From Bacteroidales bacterium (lineage in GTDB: Bacteria; Bacteroidota; Bacteroidia; Bacteroidales; Muribaculaceae), in NCBI GenBank assembly GCA_003150235.1, contig QAMW01000003.1, forward strand, positions 1-64,000: a DNA stretch of 64,000 bases. The letters run 5' to 3'. The position numbers and the translations under genes were made by a program. Positions 34,187 through 43,783 of the stretch are shown in pieces. A model generated the notes under the pieces. It was not told where the DNA came from, did no database searches, and worked only from the letters and a program-made list of their open reading frames with translations. Numbering within the stretch: position 1 is the first letter of the stretch; each line of letters opens with the position of its first letter.

Positions 34187-35236
34187 CTATCGCTTTGCGT
34201 TAAACTTCCTGATAGCGATGACAAGCAACACCGTTGTCATCACCGTCAATATTACGATTTCCTGCACCACATAACCAAGGTCAAGCTGCTGAATCATCAA
34301 CTTGCGCATTGCCGCCGTGTACCACCGCGCGGGAATGACGCACGACAGCCATTGCAATATCTCCGGCATATTGTCGATAGGGAATATCATGCCGGAAAGC
34401 ATGATTACGGGAAGCATGAACACCACAGCCGACACAATCAACGCCGTAAGCTGGGTGTTGACAATAGCTGATACCAGGAGTCCTATCGACAGCGACAGTA
34501 CTATGTAAAGCAGAGAGACAATCACGACATTGACTATGTTTGCCGACACGGGAAGCCCGAGCACCGTGTAGGCGATAGTCATCATTATAAGCAGGATGAT
34601 GCATGACAGCAGAAAATATGGCACAAGCTTGCCGAATATTATCGTACCGGGCTTTACCGGCGACACAAGCAGGAGGTCCATCGTGCCGTTTTCCTTCTCG
34701 CTGACAATCGAGACCGAAGTCATTATAGCGCAAATCAATATGAAAATCATGCCCATGATTCCCGGCACGAAATTATATGCGCTCTTCATCTGCGGATTGT
34801 AAAGCGTGTAGGTCAACACCGCATTGGCGGCATCAGCGCCCGTAAGTATTCCGCGTATATATCCCGTGGAAGCCTGCGCCACAGTAGTATTGGAAGCGTC
34901 AACCACTATCTGCGCGGTAATCTTACCGTCATTGTCCTTAAAAGACAGGGCGGCATCAGTCTCCCCTCTTTTCAACAACCCGTCGACCTCTCCGGCAGGC
35001 ACCAGTCCCTTGAAAGTGATGTACGGATTGACGCGCAACCGCTCGATAGCTGCCCGCGTCGCATCATTATGGCGGTCAACCGTCACTACCACCCTCACAT
35101 CGTTGACCTCGGTTGAAATCGCGAATCCGAAGAGCAGCAACAGCACCATCGGCATCAACAGCGTTATAAGCATCGTGCGCTTGTCACGGAAAATGTGAAG
35201 CGCCTCCTTCTTTATTAATGATTGAAATATGCTCAT
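34187..35236 (-). CDS. ABC-2 type permease, exporter subunit 1
   Basis: A 349-residue paralogue of the next permease (VSEKENGTMDLLLVSPVKPGTIIFGKLVPYFLLS). The frame is open 33 codons upstream, but MSIFQSLIKKEALHIFRDKRTMLI is the normal N-terminus of the family and removes an overlap with the ATPase gene. It has one N-terminal helix, a periplasmic domain with REDUCED-like loops and a five-helix C-terminal bundle. Stop is 5 bases before the start of the second permease. Confidence 0.92.
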   Translation of the reverse strand: MSIFQSLIKKEALHIFRDKRTMLITLLMPMVLLLLFGFAISTEVNDVRVVVTVDRHNDATRAAIERLRVNPYITFKGLVPAGEVDGLLKRGETDAALSFKDNDGKITAQIVVDASNTTVAQASTGYIRGILTGADAANAVLTYTLYNPQMKSAYNFVPGIMGMIFILICAIMTSVSIVSEKENGTMDLLLVSPVKPGTIIFGKLVPYFLLSCIILLIMMTIAYTVLGLPVSANIVNVVIVSLLYIVLSLSIGLLVSAIVNTQLTALIVSAVVFMLPVIMLSGMIFPIDNMPEILQWLSCVIPARWYTAAMRKLMIQQLDLGYVVQEIVILTVMTTVLLVIAIRKFNAKR

Positions 35237-35240
35237 GATT

Positions 35241-35990
35241 TCAGTCTCCTCTCTTTGCATCAGCCGCCACAATCCTAAATACCTCATCGATAGTCGATAC
35301 ATTGTATTTCCGCTTAAGAGCAGCAGGCGAGTCAAGCGCGCTTATACGCCCGTCGACCATGATTGATATGCGGTTGCAGTATTCAGCCTCGTCAAGATAA
35401 TGAGTGGTGACAAATATTGTGACGCCCTCCGAAGACGCCTTATATATCAGTTCCCAGAATTTACGGCGTGTCACGGGGTCGACACCGCCGGTCGGCTCGT
35501 CAAGAAACACTACCTGCGGCGAGTGGATGGTAGCGGCGGCAAATGCCAGCTTCTGTTTCCACCCCACCGGTATATCCCTGACGAGGGTATTTTCCATACC
35601 TGTCATTTCAAGATCGTCAAACAGTCGCGACGACCTTTCACGTATCTCCCTTTCGCCCATACCGTAAATCGCGGAAAACAACCGCAGATTCTCCTTTACC
35701 GTGAGGTCTCCGTAAAGTGAAAATTTCTGGCTCATATATCCTATGCGTCGTTTTATCTCTTCCGGCTGCGTCACTATGTCACAGCCGGCAACTTTCCCGT
35801 CACCCGATGTGGGTATACTCAGTCCGCATAGCATACGCATTGCTGTTGTCTTTCCGGCGCCGTTGGCTCCGAGGAAACCGAATATCTCGCCTTTCCTGAC
35901 ATCAAATGATATATGGTCCACGGCTGTGAAGTCGCCAAACATCTTTGTAAGTTCCCTGACCGATATTATAATGTCGTTACTTTCCATCAC
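35241..35990 (-). CDS. ABC transporter ATP-binding protein (second ATPase of the exporter)
   Basis: A 249-residue ATPase: Walker A GANGAGKTT (41-49), Q-loop IGYMSQKFSLYGDLTVKENL, Walker B VVFLDEPTGGVD. The signature motif is degenerate (VGWKQKLAF in place of LSGGQ), so this subunit may be a weak or regulatory nucleotide site in an asymmetric pair with the next ATPase. Overlaps the upstream ATPase gene by 14 bases. Confidence 0.92.
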   Translation of the reverse strand: MMESNDIIISVRELTKMFGDFTAVDHISFDVRKGEIFGFLGANGAGKTTAMRMLCGLSIPTSGDGKVAGCDIVTQPEEIKRRIGYMSQKFSLYGDLTVKENLRLFSAIYGMGEREIRERSSRLFDDLEMTGMENTLVRDIPVGWKQKLAFAAATIHSPQVVFLDEPTGGVDPVTRRKFWELIYKASSEGVTIFVTTHYLDEAEYCNRISIMVDGRISALDSPAALKRKYNVSTIDEVFRIVAADAKRGD

Positions 35991-36891
35991 GAATCTGCTT
36001 GATAAATAAATCCTCGATTGTGCCCTTTGCAGGATAGATTTTCACGTCAGACAGTCCGTCACGACGCAATGAGCTAACCGCCTCATCGACTGAAAACCGG
36101 TCATCGGTAACCAGATGAAGTGTCGCACCAAACGTATAGCAGTCAATCATGCCCGACATCGCTTTCAACCGCGTAAGCAGCCCGAACATATCGGAGGCAA
36201 CGGCATTGTAGAGCCTCTCATCGAGATTTTCCACAAGCGCCGTCGGGGTATCTACTGCAAGGATATGACCGTTGTTAATCATCGCTATACGCTCACAGCG
36301 TGTAGCCTCATCCATGTAAGAGGTAGCCACAAGGATTGTGATACCGTGCTCGCGCAAAGTCGACAGGATATCCCAGAACTCGCTTCTCGACACGGCATCG
36401 ACACCGGTCGTCGGCTCGTCAAGGAGAAGTATGTCAGGACGATGAATCAGCGCGCAGCTCAATGCAAGTTTTTGCTTCATGCCTCCCGACAACGCCCCCG
36501 CAAGACGATTGGGAAAGCGTTCGAGCTGCCGGAATATCGGGGCAATCAGATCGTAGTTATCCTTTATATCAACGCCAAATAGCGACGCGAAAAAATGCAG
36601 GTTTTCCGATACGGTCATATCCTGATAAAGGGAAAATTTCTCAGGCATATAACCTATGCGTGTGCGCAACTCCTTGTAATCGGTCACGACATCAAGACCA
36701 CACATCATCGCCCGTCCCACATCGGGAGCCGACAACGTGGCAAGTATGCGGTATAGGGAACTTTTACCCGCGCCGTCAGGACCTATAAGCCCGAACAGCT
36801 CTCCTTTCGCCACGCTGAAACTCACCCCGTCAAGGGCGGTAAGCGAGCCGTAGCGTTTCGTGATACCGGCAATCTCTATAGCGGGATTCAT
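35977..36891 (-). CDS. ABC transporter ATP-binding protein (first ATPase of the exporter)
   Basis: A 304-residue ATPase with Walker A GPDGAGKSS (37-45), canonical signature LSGGMKQK, Walker B LLLDEPTTGVD, plus a C-terminal extension (about 225-304) of the type seen in YbhF and drug-export ATPases. Together with the degenerate second ATPase it resembles the two fused halves of E. coli YbhF, here as separate genes. Overlaps the HlyD gene by 4 bases. Confidence 0.93.
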   Translation of the reverse strand: MNPAIEIAGITKRYGSLTALDGVSFSVAKGELFGLIGPDGAGKSSLYRILATLSAPDVGRAMMCGLDVVTDYKELRTRIGYMPEKFSLYQDMTVSENLHFFASLFGVDIKDNYDLIAPIFRQLERFPNRLAGALSGGMKQKLALSCALIHRPDILLLDEPTTGVDAVSRSEFWDILSTLREHGITILVATSYMDEATRCERIAMINNGHILAVDTPTALVENLDERLYNAVASDMFGLLTRLKAMSGMIDCYTFGATLHLVTDDRFSVDEAVSSLRRDGLSDVKIYPAKGTIEDLFIKQIRDGK

Positions 36892-37775
36892 AGGCGTACC
36901 TCACCATATTGTCCGAGTTTGAGCCTACCGTCGTTTTTCACCGCCACTTTCACGGCATACACGAGGTTGGCACGCGTGTCCCTTGTCTGTATCGACTTGG
37001 GAGTAAATTCACTCTCTTGTGCAATCCAGGTGATTGTGCCGGGATACTCATACTGCTCGTCGCCCCCGAAATCGGCTATCACAGTCACCTTTTGACCAAT
37101 CTTGATGTCGGCGAGCTGAGAAGCCGTGAAATAGCTGCGCAGATAGATGTCACTGAGATTTGCAATCTTGCATATAGGGCGCCCGGGGGTGGCAAACTCT
37201 CCCGGCTCGGCATATTTTACAAGCACCGTCCCGGTCAGTGGCGCGACAATGGTGCTTTTCGCTATCTGTTCGGTGAGTTGCTCGGTTTGATATTGCAATG
37301 CCACGGTATTGTCCGATATGGAACTGCGGCTATTTTTAAGCGTCGACAACAGTGCGTCGAGTTGTCCTTGCAGCATCTTTAACTGCGCCTGTGCGTCGTC
37401 GTACTGCTTCTGCGTCGTAGCGCCATCGGAAAGCAGTCTGCCAAATCGTTCACACTCATGCTTCTGATGGCTTATCTGTGTACGGAGTGCGGCAGCCTGC
37501 GCCGCGATGTCAGGGGAGCTGTTTTCAACCGACAGGCGCTGGCTGTCAATCTGCTTCTGCTGCAATACGAGCAATGTGGTATCGATGACAGCAACGGTCT
37601 CCCCCAAGCTTATACTGTCACCCTCCTCCACGTTGACTGAAAGGATTTTGCCCGAGGTTTCCGACGACAGTGTCACTGTTGTCGCCTCAAAAATACCCGT
37701 GGCATCATATCCGGTGTTTTTATTGCAGCCTGTCACTAATAGTGCGACTGCTACGAGATTCAATATTTTTTTCAT
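36888..37775 (-). CDS. HlyD-family periplasmic adaptor (YbhG-like lipoprotein)
   Basis: A 295-residue membrane-fusion protein with a lipoprotein signal (VALLVTGCNKN), a biotinyl-lipoyl domain split around a coiled-coil hairpin (about residues 70-150), and a beta-barrel domain ending with the TRANLVYAVKVAVKNDGRLKLGQYGEVRL motif. Links the inner-membrane ABC exporter to the TolC-family channel whose gene lies immediately upstream with a 4-base overlap. Confidence 0.92.
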   Translation of the reverse strand: MKKILNLVAVALLVTGCNKNTGYDATGIFEATTVTLSSETSGKILSVNVEEGDSISLGETVAVIDTTLLVLQQKQIDSQRLSVENSSPDIAAQAAALRTQISHQKHECERFGRLLSDGATTQKQYDDAQAQLKMLQGQLDALLSTLKNSRSSISDNTVALQYQTEQLTEQIAKSTIVAPLTGTVLVKYAEPGEFATPGRPICKIANLSDIYLRSYFTASQLADIKIGQKVTVIADFGGDEQYEYPGTITWIAQESEFTPKSIQTRDTRANLVYAVKVAVKNDGRLKLGQYGEVRL

Positions 37776-39055
37776 CGGTTAAGGATGTATTTTAAATTAT
37801 ATATTTCCTGAACAAGTTGGATTTCATGATACCGCGCCGTAAGAGCCGCCTGATTCTCATCAGTGATTTTTGTCAGCAATGCCGTAGTGTCGATTATACC
37901 GTTTTGGAGCTGTGACTCGGCAGATTTACGTACATTGGCGCGCAACGCCATTATCCGCGAGTCATCTTTCATCACGTCACGGATGCCTCTGATTTTCTCC
38001 AGTTGCGAAGCTACCTGCATATCGGAATTAAACAGGAATGTCTCTTTCTCCGCCATTATGCCGGCAATATCAAGCTGGTTACGGCGTGACACATTTCTTT
38101 TGGTATAAAACGAGTCTATATTCCATGACACCTTCACTCCCGCCATAATGTTGAATGACAGGTCGCGGTTTATCATGCTCTTGAAATAGTCGAAACCCGG
38201 ATAACCGTAATATGCCTGCGCAAACAATCCGACTTTGGGCATCAACGCTGTGTCGGCAAGACGGCGTGAAGCATCGGCAGCGACAATCCGCGTATCAAAA
38301 AGCCTTATCTCCGGACGGTCGGACTGCAATTCGGAAGGCATCACGGAGTCGGGGCGAATCAGCTCCACTCCTTGCAGACTTTCTCCTATAAACAGCTCTA
38401 ACACCGTGCGGTAACCGTTCAATGCGCTTTCAGCCTGTGCAATACCCTGAGCCACAGTGAGCGACTGCGCTTCAATCATGTCCACATCGCTCTGCATGGC
38501 TGTGCCGTTGCGCAGCATCGCCTTCAGCCGTTCAAGAGTGGCGTCGAGAAGCGTCATCGTATTGCGGTTTTGCGCTATCTGCTCTTCGGTCAGAAGTATG
38601 GCGAAATACAGATTCTCGACGCGCTGCCTGACGGCATACATTTCCACATCGAGCGCCGACTGCTCCGCAGCCGTTCCCGCGCGCCGCAGTTCGCGCTGTA
38701 CATGTAACACGCCGCCATCCCAGATGGTCTGCGACACATCCACTCCCGCCTTGTACTGCAACTTTCCAAGACCTTTCATCGGCTGCCCCATCTGTTGTAG
38801 TACGCCTGAAAGCGACTCCGGAAAAGAAGGCACCACATTTTGTGCCGTCACCTGACCATAGACCCCAATTCTCGGCAGCCAGCCTTTGTTAATGTCTGAC
38901 AGGTCTATGTCGAGTGTGGAGGCAAGCAGGTCATATTTCTTGACCATAGGGTAATTGTCACGCGCTTTTTCCACACATTGCTCTATCGTCAGCCCGGCTG
39001 TCGCCAAAAGCGGGCTCAAAATCGACAATATCAATATTATGATTCCCTTTCTCAT
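37772..39055 (-). CDS. TolC-family outer membrane efflux protein
   Basis: A 427-residue OEP protein with signal peptide (residues 1-20, ending ATAG) and two repeated coiled-coil/beta halves (about 25-215 and 235-420); the second repeat begins DRPEIRLFDTRIVAADASRR. Forms the trimeric outer-membrane exit duct for the HlyD/ABC exporter genes downstream. Confidence 0.92.
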   Translation of the reverse strand: MRKGIIILILSILSPLLATAGLTIEQCVEKARDNYPMVKKYDLLASTLDIDLSDINKGWLPRIGVYGQVTAQNVVPSFPESLSGVLQQMGQPMKGLGKLQYKAGVDVSQTIWDGGVLHVQRELRRAGTAAEQSALDVEMYAVRQRVENLYFAILLTEEQIAQNRNTMTLLDATLERLKAMLRNGTAMQSDVDMIEAQSLTVAQGIAQAESALNGYRTVLELFIGESLQGVELIRPDSVMPSELQSDRPEIRLFDTRIVAADASRRLADTALMPKVGLFAQAYYGYPGFDYFKSMINRDLSFNIMAGVKVSWNIDSFYTKRNVSRRNQLDIAGIMAEKETFLFNSDMQVASQLEKIRGIRDVMKDDSRIMALRANVRKSAESQLQNGIIDTTALLTKITDENQAALTARYHEIQLVQEIYNLKYILNR

Positions 39056-39059
39056 ATTC

Positions 39060-39704
39060 TCACAGAGCTAATTTCCGCATGATGGTATCAAAATTCTCCT
39101 TCTTACGTTGCTCAAGAAATGTCTCCATATCGTCGAGGCAACCGCCTAAAATGACATTGACCAGAGGCGATGCCATGAATGAGAATATATTGAGCGACGC
39201 TATATCCAGTATCAGCATCTTTGCGTCAACCCGTCGGCACAGACCCTCGGCAGCGGAGGCGTCGATAAGATTCTGCATCTGATTGATTACCCACGGCGAA
39301 TATGACTTTATCTTGTCAAGCAACGCGCCCATCCTTTCAGGCGACCCGAACACCTCCCCCACAAGGAAGCGGGGCATGTCGGGATTGGCGGCAAGAAAAT
39401 CAAGGTGCTGCCCGATGACATTGCGTAACTTATCTTCCAGTGATTGCCCAGGCTCCATGACCGTCTTTGACATAATATCCTTCAACAAGGCTATTTTCTC
39501 GGTCATTATTCTGTCAAATAGCTTTTCATTGGTGCGGAAATAGTAATGAAACATCGCGTGGGTCACACCTGCTGCCTCGGCAATCGAGGTGGTGCGCGCC
39601 CCGGCATAACCTTTGGTCAGAAATTCCTTCTCGGCAGCCTGGAGAATCCTTGATTCGGTATCGGGTCTATCAACATCTTTTTGCATAACAAATTTATTTA
39701 TCAT
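39060..39704 (-). CDS. TetR-family transcriptional regulator
   Basis: A 214-residue regulator with an N-terminal HTH (RILQAAEKEFLTKGYAGARTTSIAEAAGVTHAMFHYYFRTNEKLFDRIM, about residues 18-66) and a C-terminal ligand domain. It is the first gene of the exporter operon, 4 bases before tolC, and most likely represses its own operon until an exported compound binds. Confidence 0.93.
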   Translation of the reverse strand: MINKFVMQKDVDRPDTESRILQAAEKEFLTKGYAGARTTSIAEAAGVTHAMFHYYFRTNEKLFDRIMTEKIALLKDIMSKTVMEPGQSLEDKLRNVIGQHLDFLAANPDMPRFLVGEVFGSPERMGALLDKIKSYSPWVINQMQNLIDASAAEGLCRRVDAKMLILDIASLNIFSFMASPLVNVILGGCLDDMETFLEQRKKENFDTIMRKLAL

Positions 39705-40342
39705 AATTGATTAACAATATTGTTAGCGCAACGATAAACCATTAATTATAGATTGCCAAAATATTTGTAAAAAAATAACCACTCGCTAGCCGAGTGGAAG
39801 CTCGCACTATGTTAGCAATTTAAAGTTTATGGTTTAAGGTTGAGGGTTGAAATGCGTGACCGGTAAGTTTTCCGACAGGAAAAATCCATGTGTAGCCGTG
39901 GCGTTGAGCATAGCGAAACCCACGGATAGCAAGCGAGTACCTATATTGTTTCCCGACAGGGAATCATCACGGAGCGCGATTGATGATTCCTATCGGAAAC
40001 ATCATGCTGTCAATCCTTCCCGGTGGTATCGCTTCGCTCAACCACCGGCTACACAGAGATTATCCCTGACGGGAAATTTTACCCCAAATTCATCTGTTGC
40101 TTCTGCCCTTTTGTCAATCTGTATCTTTGCTGATACTTCGGGCGCCCTCCCAGGCGCCCCTACAGCTACGCGACGATTTTGCAGACATAACTCTTTGGCC
40201 TACATCGCAATATGGTCCATAGACTGATGTAGGGGCGAGTGGAAGCTCGCCCGAAAGTATTATATACTGCAACCATGGCATGTGTCGGTTGCACAATAAA
40301 ATCTGGAAATTTGAGTTATTATAGAGTAATATTATCGTCAAG
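39705..40342. repeat. Repeat-rich intergenic region upstream of porV
   Basis: No gene is supported. From left: a short telomere-like block (TTTATGGTTTAAGG near 39828), GTTTTCCGACAGGAAAA near 39868 (also at 11470), the palindrome pair CCGTGG...CCACGG around GAGCATAGCGAAACC near 39897-39922, TTTCCCGACAGGGAA near 39950, GGTGGTATCGCTTCGCTCAACCACC near 40024, and two REP-like hairpins: GGGCGCC-CTCCCA-GGCGCCC at 40140-40159 and GGGCGAG-TGGAAG-CTCGCCC at 40233-40252. A TATCTTTG box (40122-40129) with TTG 22 bases upstream could be a distant porV promoter. Confidence 0.6.
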
Positions 40343-41545
40343 ATGAATACTCGTTATTTTAAACCCATATTGATCCTTGTGGCGACGGCAATGTTGCTGC
40401 CCGGCTATGCTGCCGCCCAAAGCAAGGATGAGTTCAACCCTATCGAGACCGGTGTCACGTCACTTTCTATCGCTCCCGATGCCCGCGGTGCCTCTATGGG
40501 CGACCTCGGCGCGGCAACCGACCCCGATGTCAACTCGCAATTCTGGAATCCCTCTAAATATGCCTTTGCCTATAGTCAGGCAGGCGTGTCGCTCAGCTAC
40601 ACCCCGTGGCTGCGCAAGATTGTCAACGACATATTTCTCGCCAACCTTTCAGGTTACTGGAAACTGGGCGGATACGACAATCAGGCGATAAGCGCCTCCC
40701 TGCGTTACTTCTCGCTCGGCGAGGTAAACACGTCAGGCGAGGGGAGCACCGGACAGTCGCTGAACCCCTACGAATTGTCATTCGATGTAGGATATTCCCG
40801 CAAACTTTCCGAAAAATTTTCGATGGGTGTCGTGCTCCGATACATTTACTCCGATCTTGGTTTCTCCAGCTCATACGCCGGAGATCAGTCAACCGGTGCC
40901 TCGGCATTCTCAGTCGACGTGTCGGGATACTACACAACCTACCCTATCATCGGGCGCAACGAGTGTCAGTGGTCATGGGGATGGGACATTTCAAATGTCG
41001 GCTCTAAAGTGAGCTTCAATAATGGCGAGAATCCTGCATTTTTGCCGACCAATCTGCGTCTGGGTACATCGTTTATGTTCCCGCTCGCCGATTATCATAC
41101 ACTCGCCCTTTCGCTCGATCTCAACAAGCTCCTCGTACCCGCAAAACCGCGTAAAAACGACTATCCCGACACTCCGGAAGGTCAGCAGCAATATCTTGAC
41201 GCTACTGAAGAGTGGGAAAACATGTCGCCTATCACCGGTATATTCAAGTCGTTTACCGATGCCCCCGGAGGCGCCAAGGAAGAGTTCCGCGAAATCACGA
41301 TGTCAATCGGTGCCGAGTACAGCTACAACCAGCAGTTTTTCTTGCGCGCGGGCTATTATTACGAAAACGAGTTCAAGAGAGGCAGAAAGTATTTCGGCAT
41401 GGGAGCCGGATTCTCGCTGAATGTGTTACGCCTCGACGCGTCATACATGCTCGCCACCGCCCAGACATCCCCTCTTGACCAGACTCTCCGCTTTACACTT
41501 ACATTTGACATGGACGGACTGAAAGATATGTTCAGCCGCCGCTAA
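40343..41545 (+). CDS. porV: Type IX secretion system outer membrane protein PorV
   Basis: A 400-residue outer-membrane beta-barrel of the FadL-like PorV/PorQ family, with signal peptide (ending AAAQS). The N-terminal motif VTSLSIAPDARGASMGDLGAATDPDVNSQFWNPSKYAF is diagnostic, and the C-terminus runs LRFTLTFDMDGLKDMF. PorV shuttles T9SS cargo from the translocon to PorU for C-terminal signal removal. porU is not adjacent, unlike in many Bacteroidetes. Implies a T9SS in this organism, although no cargo with a T9SS C-terminal domain was recognised in the window. Confidence 0.92.
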   Translation: MNTRYFKPILILVATAMLLPGYAAAQSKDEFNPIETGVTSLSIAPDARGASMGDLGAATDPDVNSQFWNPSKYAFAYSQAGVSLSYTPWLRKIVNDIFLANLSGYWKLGGYDNQAISASLRYFSLGEVNTSGEGSTGQSLNPYELSFDVGYSRKLSEKFSMGVVLRYIYSDLGFSSSYAGDQSTGASAFSVDVSGYYTTYPIIGRNECQWSWGWDISNVGSKVSFNNGENPAFLPTNLRLGTSFMFPLADYHTLALSLDLNKLLVPAKPRKNDYPDTPEGQQQYLDATEEWENMSPITGIFKSFTDAPGGAKEEFREITMSIGAEYSYNQQFFLRAGYYYENEFKRGRKYFGMGAGFSLNVLRLDASYMLATAQTSPLDQTLRFTLTFDMDGLKDMFSRR

Positions 41546-41564
41546 CCTTACATATTTTGCAATT

Positions 41565-42050
41565 ATGGAACTGACTTCGATACGTGTAGGCAACGGATTT
41601 GACGTGCACCGTCTTGTCGAGGAACGTGAGCTTTGGCTCGGCGGCGTAAAAGTGCCCTATCATCTCGGACTGCTCGGACACAGTGATGCCGACGTAGCTC
41701 TCCACGCACTTTGCGACGCACTTCTCGGGGCAGCCGCTCTCCGCGACATAGGCTACCACTTCCCCGACAGCGACCCTGCGTACAAGGGTGCCGATTCAAG
41801 AGTGCTTCTACGTAGAGTTAGAGATATACTTGCCGAAGCGGGCTACAAGATAGGCAATGTCGATGTGACCATCATGGCACAGGCACCGAAGCTGCTCCCC
41901 CACATCCCGGTGATGATTGAGCGTATAGCCGCCGACCTCGGTCTGCCGGAAGATGCAGTGTCGGTAAAGGCGACGACCACCGAGCGGCTCGGATTCACAG
42001 GCAGAGGCGAAGGTATAGCCGCTTCCGCGACAGCACTCATATACAAGTAA
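41565..42050 (+). CDS. ispF: 2-C-methyl-D-erythritol 2,4-cyclodiphosphate synthase
   Basis: Fifth step of the MEP isoprenoid pathway, cyclising CDP-ME-2-phosphate. The 161-residue length is typical. Metal ligands are visible in GNGFDVHRL (Asp, His) and LGHSDADVALHALCDALLGAA, and the C-terminal KATTTERLGFTGRGEGIAASATALI is canonical. Starts 19 bases after porV; a NUDIX gene follows after 4 bases. Confidence 0.97.
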   Translation: MELTSIRVGNGFDVHRLVEERELWLGGVKVPYHLGLLGHSDADVALHALCDALLGAAALRDIGYHFPDSDPAYKGADSRVLLRRVRDILAEAGYKIGNVDVTIMAQAPKLLPHIPVMIERIAADLGLPEDAVSVKATTTERLGFTGRGEGIAASATALIYK

Positions 42051-42054
42051 AGCA

Positions 42055-42618
42055 ATGGATAAGCCAATCACCGACAGCCGCCGATGGCAGCTGCTTCACA
42101 GCGAATACATAATCGACCGACCGTGGCTTCACGCCCGGCGCGACCATGTGAAACTTCCTACGGGAGCAGAGCATGACGAGTACTACGTGCTTGAATATCC
42201 GGAGTGGATTAATGTCATAGCCATAACCGCCGACGGCAAGATGGTTATGGAACGCCAGTACCGTCACGGGCTGCAGCGCACCGACTATGAGATATGTGCA
42301 GGAGTGGCCGAGCCGGGCGAAGACCCGATGGAAGCCGCCAAGCGCGAACTGCTTGAAGAGACCGGCTATGCTGGAGGTGACTGGCGCGAGTTTATGACCA
42401 TCGCGCCCAATCCTACCAACATGACCAATTACAGCCACACCTTCATAGCCGAAGGCGTGACTCTTCAGGCGGCTCAGCATCTTGACCGCACCGAGGATAT
42501 AGAGGTGCTCCTGATGTCGCCCGATGAAGTTTTCGCCTTGTTGCGCGACGGCAAAATCATCCAGGCACTCATGGCAGCTCCCCTCTGGCGCTACTTCTAC
42601 TACACCCACCCCCGATAG
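42055..42618 (+). CDS. NUDIX hydrolase (ADP-ribose pyrophosphatase-like)
   Basis: A 187-residue protein with the Nudix box GVAEPGEDPMEAAKRELLEETGY (G-x5-E-x7-REUxEExGU, about residues 82-104). The N-terminal WLHARRDHVKLPTGAEHDEYYVLEYPEWINVIAIT resembles ADP-sugar pyrophosphatases. Cotranscribed with ispF; the exact substrate is not readable. Confidence 0.9.
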   Translation: MDKPITDSRRWQLLHSEYIIDRPWLHARRDHVKLPTGAEHDEYYVLEYPEWINVIAITADGKMVMERQYRHGLQRTDYEICAGVAEPGEDPMEAAKRELLEETGYAGGDWREFMTIAPNPTNMTNYSHTFIAEGVTLQAAQHLDRTEDIEVLLMSPDEVFALLRDGKIIQALMAAPLWRYFYYTHPR

Positions 42619-42665
42619 CTTGCAATAAAAACATCCCGGCACTTGATTAAAGGGTACTGAATATG

Positions 42666-42673
42666 TATCTTTG
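42666..42673 (+). promoter_or_regulatory. Putative -7 element of the DNA methyltransferase gene
   Basis: TATCTTTG lies 27 bases before the methyltransferase start codon, giving the methylase a promoter separate from the controller/endonuclease operon. Confidence 0.5.
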
Positions 42674-42700
42674 CAAGCAGAATGTCAATATCGGAGATAA

Positions 42701-43783
42701 ATGAACAGAGAGAAAGAATTTAAAAACATACATGCACAATTATTTTCACGTATTTATGCAGAAAATAATCGTGCAGTATTGTTTAATGACGATTCGCTCA
42801 ACATACTTAAACTGCTCCCTGACCATTCGATTTCATTGATATTGACTGACCCCCCTTACCACAGCACCAAAAAAAGCAATATCGTCAACGACAAGAACTT
42901 TCATTCCGATGAAGAGTTTATAAACTGGATTGAACAATTTGCAACCGAATGGAAAAGAGTGTTACGACCCAACGGTTCGATATTCATGTTCTGTTCCTCA
43001 GCAATGGAAGCGCGTCTCGAAGTAATGCTATCAAAATATTTCAACATACTGTCTCATATTGTGTGGACAAAACCTAATGACCCTGGGTTTGACGGATGGA
43101 AAGGCAAAATGAAAAAAGAGGCGCTACGACAATGGTATCCACATTCCGAAAGGATTATATTCTGTGAGCCAGCCTTAGACGGCAACCTCAAGAGATCATA
43201 TTTTGGCTCCTTGCTGAAAGAGAAACGACTCTCATGCGGATTGTCAGGACACAAGTTAACAGAAATGATCGGAGCATACGGAAAGGTCAACCACGGAGGT
43301 GCTGTATCTAACTGGGAGACAGGAAGAAATATTCCGAGCAAACAGCAATATGAAAAAATATGTCGGGCATTGATTCAATCGGGGTTACAAAAGCCGCTAC
43401 CTGTTTATGAGGACGCAATCCGTCCGTTTGAGGTCAATGCCGGTATAGAATTTACCGATATCTGGACCTTTCCGTCAGTGAGACCTTACAAAGGCAAACA
43501 TCCGGCGGAAAAACCCTTGGACCTGCTTGTTCATTGCATCAAGAGTTCGACATTTGAAAATGACATTGTGCTTGATTGTTTTGCAGGGTCTGGAAACACA
43601 CTTATAGCTGCCCTCCAGGAAAACCGTTATGCTATCGGAATAGAAATCGATGAATCATGGTGTGAGTCCATTGCAAACAGATTACAAGCATGCAACACCG
43701 CATCAAAGCAAAAGGATTTGACGTTGCGCTCAGGCGTACCGCTGTTCACAAAGGAGAGATGCCGTCATTATTCTGATTCATAG
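42701..43783 (+). CDS. Type II DNA methyltransferase (beta class, probably adenine-N6) with embedded HTH
   Basis: A 360-residue modification enzyme. Motif order is beta-class: catalytic motif IV LTDPPYHSTKKSN near residue 50, then a variable region, then AdoMet-binding motif I DCFAGSGNTLIAAL near residue 295. DPPY favours adenine-N6 methylation. The variable region (about residues 170-225) contains an XRE-like helix-turn-helix: LLKEKRLSCGLSGHKL, then AVSNWETGRNIPSKQQYEKICRAL, in the place of part of the target-recognition domain. Converges on the endonuclease gene, with 38 bases of tail-to-tail overlap. AT-rich, like the rest of the R-M module. Confidence 0.88.
   Translation: MNREKEFKNIHAQLFSRIYAENNRAVLFNDDSLNILKLLPDHSISLILTDPPYHSTKKSNIVNDKNFHSDEEFINWIEQFATEWKRVLRPNGSIFMFCSSAMEARLEVMLSKYFNILSHIVWTKPNDPGFDGWKGKMKKEALRQWYPHSERIIFCEPALDGNLKRSYFGSLLKEKRLSCGLSGHKLTEMIGAYGKVNHGGAVSNWETGRNIPSKQQYEKICRALIQSGLQKPLPVYEDAIRPFEVNAGIEFTDIWTFPSVRPYKGKHPAEKPLDLLVHCIKSSTFENDIVLDCFAGSGNTLIAALQENRYAIGIEIDESWCESIANRLQACNTASKQKDLTLRSGVPLFTKERCRHYSDS

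Noticed and set aside
42701..43783. The methylase as a Dam-like GATC enzyme
   Set aside because: An apparently intact DpnI homologue about 12 kb away would cut Gm6ATC, and the beta-class motif order with a dedicated endonuclease partner points to another site.
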